From contig MPNW01001191.1 of the NCBI GenBank assembly GCA_011800805.1, positions 2,751 through 14,892 of the forward strand: a stretch of DNA of 12,142 nt, read 5' to 3'. Each line of letters starts with the position of its first letter. Positions within the stretch are counted from its first letter, which is position 1. The DNA comes from Hirudo medicinalis (lineage: Eukaryota > Annelida > Clitellata > Hirudinida > Hirudinidae). Both the position numbers and the translations under genes were made by a program. The notes below the pieces were generated by a model that was not told the DNA's origin, did not search any database, and saw only the letters and a list, made by a program, of their open reading frames with translations. Positions 6,473-12,142 of the stretch are shown in pieces.

Positions 6473-7749
6473 TAGAGGTTGGACAGGGACCATTTTTTGT
6501 TCCCGGTCCTGACAACCTATTCCTGTCCCAGTCTAAAAATAATTAAATAATTCCTGGTTCTGTCAGAACTGGTACCGGTCCCATCCAAAATTCCAGTTCA
6601 GTCCTGATTTCGATATCATGTATAATTAGGCCAATTATTTAAAGAAAATGTTAAGATATTTTATTTTATTATATTATTTATTTGTTTTATACACTTAACA
6701 CACTCAAGGACACATAGATTTATTTATTATTACACTTAGATATTTATTTATCTATGTTACTTTTGATATCTGGTTGTAACTCTTTTTACTATGGTCAAAC
6801 CATTAAGAGTTGATGGTTTTAGAGTCAATATCCTAGGATCCACAGTTATCCTACCACATATGGAAAAGTTCCTTTCACAGGGAATGGAACTGGCAGAGAC
6901 TCTATAGATAAACTTTGAAGTGTTGGGAATCTGTCCATGACACTCCAGTAATGTAAAATGTCTTTCCTGTTACAATTTTTGCATGATGCATTTCAGAAAA
7001 AAACACAACTCATCCTTATCATTTGCTTCCTCTTCTTCATTTATTACCAGCAAATCTTATGTCAGGTTGTGTTATGGGTGATGTAATATATGTGTAAAAT
7101 TATATTATATCATATAATTTTATATTGGCATTTGTGATCTTCTGGATGCTAGGTCCAAATCATTTCTTAGAAAATCAAATGGCATAGTTGTCTGTTAGTG
7201 TCTTGGTATAATCGACTAATTGCAAGTTACAACACATTGGAAGTAAACGATTTACCGGCACTCTCATCTTGAAGAAAAAATATTTCAACAATAAAAAAGA
7301 TCAGCTGGCTGATTGATTGGTTTAAAGTTTCTGTATAACTAGATAATAAATGAATAATAAGGACTAAAAAAGAAAAAATATAATTACTTAAAAGCACATG
7401 CAAACAATCTTCAACAATATAAAATAACTAATAAAACTGAAATGGAATTATAATGACCATTTAGATCCCTGCTTGTAGCAACATTGTTTCTTGTGAAAAA
7501 TGGGATCAGGTTTTCCCTTATAAACCTTTTTGTGTCAACTTCTTTTGTACTGGGAATGCAGTAAGCATGCTGCCTTATGAATAAAAATTAATTTCCCAAT
7601 GTTCCCGGTCCCAATGAAATTTCTCATTCCTGTTCCCATGAGTGTCCCACTCATTTATTTCAAGTCACACAGTTTCCCATTCCTGATTTTGAAGTTCATT
7701 CCTTTCCCATGGGAGTTCCGTGGGAAAAATATTCCCGGTTTGACCTCTA
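6473..7749. mobile_element. hAT-superfamily DNA transposon, internally decayed
   Basis: The element starts TAGAGGTTGGACAGGGA and ends with the reverse complement of TAGAGGTCAAACCGGGA, immediately next to near-matching 8-bp duplications. Inside both ends lie sequences rich in TCCCGGT, TTCCCAT and CCTGTCCC, so subterminal regions are partly repetitive. The minus strand at 6757-6975 still encodes the C-terminal dimerisation region of a hAT transposase. The rest (about 6980-7560) is AT-rich with no motif I recognise, so the catalytic part is lost or unreadable. Ends, duplication length and protein remnant all agree on hAT. It lies on the upstream side of the candidate exon at 6306-6357. Confidence 0.85.
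6757..6975 (-). pseudogene. hAT transposase C-terminal dimerisation domain relic
   Basis: The minus strand reads DILHYWSVMDRFPTLQSLSI (6945-6962 is DILHYW), then a short proline-rich piece. After one frame change it reads ERNFSICGRITVDPRILTLK, followed by a segment containing LNGLTIVKRVTTRYQK and a TAA stop at 6757-6759. The hAT C-terminal domain has the same order: a D-L-YW motif, FP-L, a CER-FS-G-I core and a final helix with L and V/I-K positions. This region holds the transposase dimer together. The native stop codon appears to be kept. The frame change near 6878 and loss of everything upstream make it non-functional. Confidence 0.85.
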
Positions 7750-7757
7750 GTCCACAG
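7750..7757. repeat. Right 8-bp target-site duplication of hAT element
   Basis: GTCCACAG, partner of GTCTGCAG at 6465-6472, directly abutting the TAGAGGT terminus. Confidence 0.6.
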
Positions 7758-7852
7758 CATTAATACACTAATTAATACCAAATGGAAGAAGAAAAAAAAT
7801 TAAAACAATGTTAATTAAAAAAAATTCCTTCGATCAAATAACAAAAGCCACG

Positions 7853-7866
7853 TTCAACACACAATC
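7853..7866. repeat. Left 14-bp target-site duplication of tRNA-Glu SINE
   Basis: TTCAACACACAATC, identical to 7995-8008. Direct repeats of this length are typical of LINE-machinery insertions. Confidence 0.85.
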
Positions 7867-7994
7867 GTGGCTCCCGCATGGTCTAATGGTTAAGACTTCC
7901 GCCTCTCACGATGGCAGCACGGATTCGAATCCCGTTGCAGGAGCACCGTCCTAATCATCTAGCTATGCAACGGACGTTAATGAACAATTATTTT
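7867..7994 (+). mobile_element. tRNA-Glu-derived SINE, complete insertion
   Basis: The 128-bp unit lies between two perfect 14-bp direct repeats. It starts with a 72-nt tRNA-Glu-like head, follows with about 36 nt of non-tRNA body (CACCGTCCTAATCATC and onward) and ends in an A/T-rich tail finishing ATTATTTTTT. This is the layout of a tRNA-derived SINE mobilised in trans by a LINE. The A box (TGGTCTAATGG) and a B box with one altered base (GATTCGAATCC) are present, so it could have been transcribed by RNA polymerase III. A retroposed tRNA with read-through tail is the alternative; finding more copies with the same body would decide. Confidence 0.82.
7872..7943 (+). tRNA. tRNA-Glu(CTC)-like sequence, degenerate
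   Basis: The 72-nt unit folds as a tRNA. The acceptor TCCCGCA pairs with TGCAGGA except for one C-A mismatch. The D stem GTCT/AGAC is perfect. The anticodon loop CTCTCAC holds CTC at 7905-7907. The T loop is TTCGAAT. The anticodon stem has two mismatches (C-T and G-A) plus a G-T pair, and the T stem has A instead of the usual G at its last position. With the flanking duplications this is the head of a SINE rather than a working tRNA gene. Confidence 0.75.
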
Positions 7995-8008
7995 TTCAAC
8001 ACACAATC
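7995..8008. repeat. Right 14-bp target-site duplication of tRNA-Glu SINE
   Basis: TTCAACACACAATC, identical to 7853-7866, directly after the T-rich tail. Confidence 0.85.
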
Positions 8009-8452
8009 CCAAGAGGCTAAATGCCAAAGAATTAGCAAATGATATTCACATAAGATTCACTGTGAAATATTATAAATTTTAAGTATAAAAGAAATAGTTT
8101 AATAATTTCTAATTTTAAATGACCAATAGCAATTTGTTTTTATGTGTTTCATGCCAATTTGACCTCTTGAATATTATATTGCACTGTAATTGTGATGAAA
8201 CAAAAATTCTGAAACAACAGGATTTATTGTTTTTCCTAGTTTCTAAGCTAATTCTTCTATTCCATTCCATGACTTCTATAATCTATGATTTTTAAAAATA
8301 AGCAATCTTAGTTAAGCATAAGCTTATTCTTAATCATGGATCATGCAAAAAATTTGCTTATTATCACAAACAAAAGTGTCCTTACAAAAGATGGAGCATT
8401 TCTCACCTCATCCATCATTTGCAAATTACTTCAACATCTACTTTGCCAATAT
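8009..8452. other. AT-rich spacer, no gene seen
   Basis: No conserved motif, repeat partner or splice-flanked exon was found. The short plus-strand open frame beginning at 8336 has no recognisable residues until it enters the LINE relic near 8455. Confidence 0.5.
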
Positions 8453-9245
8453 TTGATCCAACCAAGGCTAAACAGAGACTCCAGGGGTCCAAAACAATTC
8501 AGACCAATATCACTGTAGAGGGGAAAATATTTTTCTCCATCATGGCATTGAGGCTCACAGAATTCGTGATATCCAACCAGTAATGAACGTATCAGTCCAA
8601 AAGGAAGGCATTCCAGGTATACATTCCGGTTGCATCAAGCATACCTCGAAGATTTGGGAGACTATCCAGAGAGTCATTAGGAGATGGCTGAGTTGGTTTG
8701 TCGTGCAGTTGGAACGCATATGGGTCAATACCACACCAGCTCCAACAGAAGACATTGGAGGCCCATCATTTGCCACAGCCCATGTTATTCACATCCTTCA
8801 GGAATACTTTAGCAGGTTCACAATGAGGCTATCAATCAAGATGTGCTACACTATAAGGTGGGTTCCTCTGGAGGTTGGGATAGCTATGGGGTACATATTT
8901 CCCTGTTCATACTGGCAATGCAGATCCTGCTGAAAGCATATCCCATATATCAAATATCCCAGGGACGCACATTAGTAAAGGTTTGCACATGCCTCAATGA
9001 AGGCATTCCTTGATGACATTACCCTGATCACGAACAGGAAGCATGTTCAAAAACCCTGGACATATTGGACAACCTGCTAGGGTGGTGCTGAAAGGCTTTC
9101 AAGCCTGCAAAATCCAGGGGGGAAATTCACAGAGACATATTCTTAGATGTGATGGTACAGCGAATCCCCAGTGTCCAAGGAACTGATGAAAAGTCTAGAT
9201 AGGGTTTTCGACAAATCTCTCACCGACAAAAGTATGAAGTGCTCT
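8453..9245 (+). mobile_element. Second copy of the R2-like LINE, heavily decayed RT fragment
   Basis: The plus strand shows the RT landmarks of 1-974 in order, over several frames: RGPKQFRPISL, GKIFFSIMALRLTEFVISNQ, VQKEGIPGIHSGCIKHTS, WFVVQLE, HILQEYFSRFTMRLSI, VPLEVGIAMG, LAMQILLKA, KAFKPAKSRG and MKSLDRVFDKSLTDK. The catalytic box is FLDDITLITN with the aspartates at 9012-9017. Stops and shifts occur throughout, and WLDLA has become VVQLE, so the first catalytic aspartate is lost. CpG is scarce here while the copy at 1-1990 is rich in it, suggesting a longer time under CpG decay. The copy ends abruptly at an AAT microsatellite at 9246. The 5' half of the protein is absent, consistent with truncation. 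Confidence 0.88.
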
Positions 9246-9350
9246 AATAGTAATAATAATAATAATAATAACAATCATAATAATACAAATAATTGTAATG
9301 ATAATCATCATAATAATCATAACAACAACAACAAATACAATAATAATAAT
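9246..9350 (+). repeat. Imperfect AAT microsatellite
   Basis: Runs of TAA/AAT units interrupted by AAC and ATC variants. The open frame at 9171-9476 reads this as a poly-Asn tract fused to the LINE end and is not a gene. Confidence 0.9.
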
Positions 9351-9525
9351 AGTTCATTTTTATTTCACCACATGCATGCTTCAGAGGCACCTTGGTTCCT
9401 GGTTGATGGCTATCTTGAAAATATGAGTCTTAAGCTAACGCTTGAAGAGCTCTCCATAATCAGTTATGATGGATGAGAAGGGGCAGATCATTCCATGTGA
9501 ATTCCATGTAAAAGTGGACACAGCA
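9351..9525 (+). repeat. Dispersed repeat anchored on (AAT)n, copy 1
   Basis: After the microsatellite the sequence AGTTCATTTTTATTTCACCA, then GCTTCAGAGGCACCTTG, aligns with 12041-12085 (AGTTAATTTATAATGCGCCA, then GCGTCAGAGGCGCCTTG). Differences are largely CpG-type changes. Weaker similarity continues to GAAGAGCTCTCCATAATCAG here and GAAGAGGTGGGTTTTCAGG in the other copy. The right limit is approximate. The family is not identified and no coding is seen. Confidence 0.65.
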
Positions 9526-12014
9526 TCCAAAAATTAAACTGCATAAAATTTGATTTATACATTTATTTCATGCACCTTGGTATGGGGTCATTTTTAGTAT
9601 CTTTGTTTTGTGTAAGATTAGTGTCACAAGATCTGGTGGCCATCTTGAGTTAAGCATAGGTTTTCTACACATTTTAATAGAAATTTCGTTGAATTTAATT
9701 TGTTTGCAACTAATAAATATAGACAGACAATTTTCTGAAACAACTATTCATTTTTTAATTTGTGACTGAAGCATCAAAAGGTATCTTATTATTTCTGATA
9801 TATATCTTAGCTCTGAAAAAATTAGTTTTAAAATAATGTGTTTATATTTTGTTACATCAGTTACAAAATGCAATAAAAATATCTATAATTATGATAATTG
9901 AATTTAGAATTAAAGGATATTTTCAGAACATCTGACAATGGCTGAAACCTGCAGATGGCCAATTAAAAAAAAAGGAATTTAACTTTATTTATACAAAGGT
10001 GTAACTGATATAACATAATAGTCATGGAAGCATACAAACTCTTTAAAACAGAGTATGAAGATACTAAGATTGGCACATTCAAATTTGCATCTCTGTGTCC
10101 TGTCCATGTGCAATCCATAACAGAGAAAAATCAGAATGTTTGATGTCGTCCTTAATAAGAATGTTGACCTAATATTATTAAGTATGAAGGTGCTCTGTCC
10201 TAAAGCTCCAAACTTAGATACATCAATCAGTCAGTTAGCATGCCGATGGGACATCCACTACTTTGGAAAATGATGATTGCAGTGATGTTAATGGATGCCT
10301 TGATGCCATATTACCAAGTGAAGTTGCTGACAACACCTATGCTCGTATCTGCAGTAGAATTCTGAGAATAAATAATGTCCAGTAGAAGCCAGAAACAAAC
10401 AAAGAACTTGCCAAACAAATAGTAGCTTTGAAATATCTCAGCTTTATTGCAAAAGTACAGTTGCAACAGATAAAACATGTCAAGGTAAATTTATCTGAGC
10501 ATGAAGCCATGCTTCAAGAAGACTTTTCTGAGAACTTTATGGTCTAGCAGATGAGATTATGTCAGCTCATTGGGTCTCAAATTGTGTCAGTAAATTAAAT
10601 AACAAACAAAGGAAACATCTCACATGTCATGGTCATTGATTCTTTGGATCACAATAAGTAGTGTCCGCTGTTTCAATGAGGCAACACTGAAGCATGCCAA
10701 TGAAGATCAAACAATTAAAACATCGCATGTCTTCCCGGATGGCAGCCAGTTTAAAAATAGGTATACATTGTCTGGTATTCTTGCTCCTACAGAACTTCAT
10801 CAAGAACTGCAATATATAGACTGCAGTTTCTTTGCTACTGCCCATGGAAAAGGACCAATTGATGGAATGGGAAGAACAGTCAAAAGAGCAGCCTGGAGAG
10901 GAATTCTACAGTGCCGTGCAATAGTTAATCTTGCAAAAGAAAGCTGTCCCAATGTGAATATTCTTATTATAACAAAAGATGATGCTGCAGAAGTTCAAGC
11001 AAATTAGGCAAGAAGAGGTCAAAATGCATGCCAAAGCAAATTCCTCAGATACATGCCCAAAATACAAAAGTGATACAAAACACTACACATGAGGGCCAAA
11101 AACCACAATGAATTAAAAGTTTGTGAAATCAGTCCCTTTATTGGAATAATTGGTGAAAAAAGAACTGTAGTGATGCTTGAAGGTGATAATCTGCCACAGA
11201 CAATGAACTTGACATCAATTATCACCACAGCTTAGTTCCAGAAGGATTCTTTTATTGTTGTTCATAAATTTTTGTCCTTGCATATAATGGTGGTTACTAT
11301 TACTATCCAGGCTTGGTTGAAGTTGTTGAAATTGAATGCCTTCACAGGTGTTGTGGTGGTTGGTACTGGCCAAAATTTGAAGGATTCTGTATGGTATATC
11401 AAGCAACTCAAGAACCCATTTCCTGTAAATTCTAGAGGAATCTTCATGTTTAACAAGGATATAGCTGGATCTAATGATTAAATTGTCATGGTCAATGTCA
11501 CATGATGGACAAGCATTAAAACACTGTTATTTATGTTTATTGAAGTACACTATAACTGATACAGTGAAGTATTTTTAGTTCAATAAAAGAACTGCATTGT
11601 TCTATTTATGATTGCTTGAATTCACACACATAATGTCAGTTACAACATTTTGTCTGTATTTTTTTAAATGTGCTTTCTAAGTAATTTTTAAAATTCCTTT
11701 TAAAAGTAATCAGTGTAGATAATAAGTTTGAAAAATTTATTTCAATTAAAATAGATTTCAGAGGAAATCAACAAAAAAGATGCTAGTTCAAATATTATGT
11801 CTTTTTTATGTTATGTCAGTTACATTCCAAAATTTATTTGTATTATGCTTAATATATATATTTATAAATTCTATTGTTTGACATTCTACCAACTTAAGAC
11901 CAAAACCCATGTATTAAATTAAGCACATTAAATATGGCATTTTACATTTATACTGGATGCAAATTAAAATTATTTTTCTGAAAGTTGCATCAGTTACAAT
12001 GGAATTAACCAACA
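9526..12014 (+). mobile_element. DNA transposon relic with repeated TCAGTTACA motifs
   Basis: A decayed transposase (10024-11481) lies between AT-rich flanks that carry TCAGTTACA or a one-base variant on both sides: 9857-9865, 10000-10008 (inverted), 11551-11559 (inverted, one mismatch), 11636-11644, 11816-11824 and 11990-11998. Several sit in a longer shared context, ATGTCAGTTACA. Repeated subterminal motifs on both sides of a transposase are typical of transposase binding sites. I cannot find clean terminal inverted repeats or a target duplication, so the limits given are simply the neighbouring repeats. The region at 9526-9960 holds nothing else recognisable. Confidence 0.5.
10024..11481 (+). 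pseudogene. Transposase-like protein relic (RNase H-like candidate), unclassified family
   Basis: Fragments in order, over several frames: EAYKLFKTEYEDTKIGTFKF then ASLCPVHV (10027-10110); HEAMLQEDFSENFMV (about 10501-10545), then one frame away DEIMSAHWVSNC; SHVMVIDSLDHNK; FPDGSQFKNRYTLSG; SFFATAHGKGPIDGMGRTVK then RAAWRGILQ; NHNELKVCEISPFIG; YNGGYYYYPGLVEVVEIE; KNPFPVNSRGIFMFNKD and a stop near 11481. I recognise this order (FASLRP-HV, DF-EN, DG--QFKNR, FFAT-HGKG-DG-GG-VKR, PVNSRGIF-F) from uncharacterised, transposon-borne invertebrate proteins. The Asp residues in DFSEN, FPDG and GPIDG could form a DDD/E active site, but that is inference. At least six frame changes or stops make this copy dead. 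Confidence 0.72.
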
Positions 12015-12040
12015 GTAATAATAATAATAATAATAATAAT
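12015..12040 (+). repeat. AAT microsatellite
   Basis: Uninterrupted TAA units, purer than the tract at 9246-9350, joined to the second copy of the dispersed repeat. Confidence 0.92.
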
Positions 12041-12142
12041 AGTTAATTTATAATGCGCCATTTGCATAGCGTCAGAGGCGCCTTGTGTCTTCGTTAGCTA
12101 CATGTTGGTGTCCTGAAGAGGTGGGTTTTCAGGTGACTTTTG
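12041..12142 (+). repeat. Dispersed repeat anchored on (AAT)n, copy 2, runs off the window
   Basis: Starts AGTTAATTTATAATGCGCCA and continues GCGTCAGAGGCGCCTTG, retaining CpGs that copy 1 (9351-9525) has lost. AATGCGCC and GGCGCCTT form a small inverted pair in the head. The unit continues past 12142 with AGAGGTGGGTTTTCAGGTGA. It may be a short non-autonomous element; its full length cannot be judged here. Confidence 0.65.

Noticed and set aside
7096..7121. AT-only hairpin with 10-bp arms inside the hAT element
   Set aside because: Arms consist only of A and T in very AT-rich DNA, so chance is sufficient.
7872..7943. Functional tRNA-Glu gene
   Set aside because: Acceptor, anticodon-stem and T-stem mismatches, plus flanking 14-bp target duplications, show it is the head of a retroposed element.
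9171..9476. Poly-Asn protein
   Set aside because: A fusion of the LINE relic end, an AAT microsatellite and a dispersed repeat, with no evidence of selection.
1..12142. CRISPR array, prokaryotic operon or phage region
   Set aside because: No regularly spaced repeats, no ribosome-binding-site-led gene clusters; splice signals, SINEs and LINEs mark this as eukaryotic.

Overview
This is a stretch of AT-rich eukaryotic, almost certainly metazoan, nuclear DNA built mostly from decayed transposable elements. There are no bacterial-style operons and no long intact reading frames. Conserved protein segments jump between frames and are broken by stops. The mix of elements (an R2-like LINE, hAT and Tc1-like DNA transposons, tRNA-derived SINEs, AAT microsatellite-anchored repeats) suits an invertebrate genome. 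I cannot name the species.

Layout. 1-1990 is a minus-strand non-LTR retrotransposon relic. It runs off the left edge and carries, in protein order, a CxC-H-C zinc finger, a basic linker and a reverse transcriptase with an FMDD catalytic box. It is visibly richer in GC and CpG than the rest of the window. 2522-2693 and 4042-4207 are two copies of one minus-strand SINE-like repeat with a tRNA-like head. 3302-3721 is a foldback element with arms of about 120 bp. 3767-5619 is bounded by long inverted repeats starting CAGGGGTCTCC or close to it (hAT-like) and holds one of the SINE copies plus a plus-strand Tc1-like transposase relic. 5778-5837 and 6306-6357 (minus strand) look like two phase-compatible exons of a host gene encoding a lysine/histidine-rich protein. 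6473-7749 is a hAT element with TAGAGGT ends, a near-matching 8-bp target duplication and the C-terminal dimerisation region of its transposase. 7867-7994 is a tRNA-Glu-derived SINE between perfect 14-bp direct repeats. About 8453-9245 is a second, older copy of the LINE family, on the plus strand. 9246-9525 and 12015-12142 are two copies of an (AAT)n-anchored dispersed repeat. Between them lies a relic of a DNA transposon whose transposase fragments (10024-11481, plus strand) are surrounded by repeated TCAGTTACA motifs.

How it fits together. The only candidate host coding sequence is the pair of small exons; everything else recognisable is mobile DNA inserted around or inside its introns. 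No element looks autonomous today. The most interesting items are the probable host exons, the poorly classified transposase family with its repeated terminal motif, and the SINE insertion with clean duplications. I see no new defence or regulatory system.
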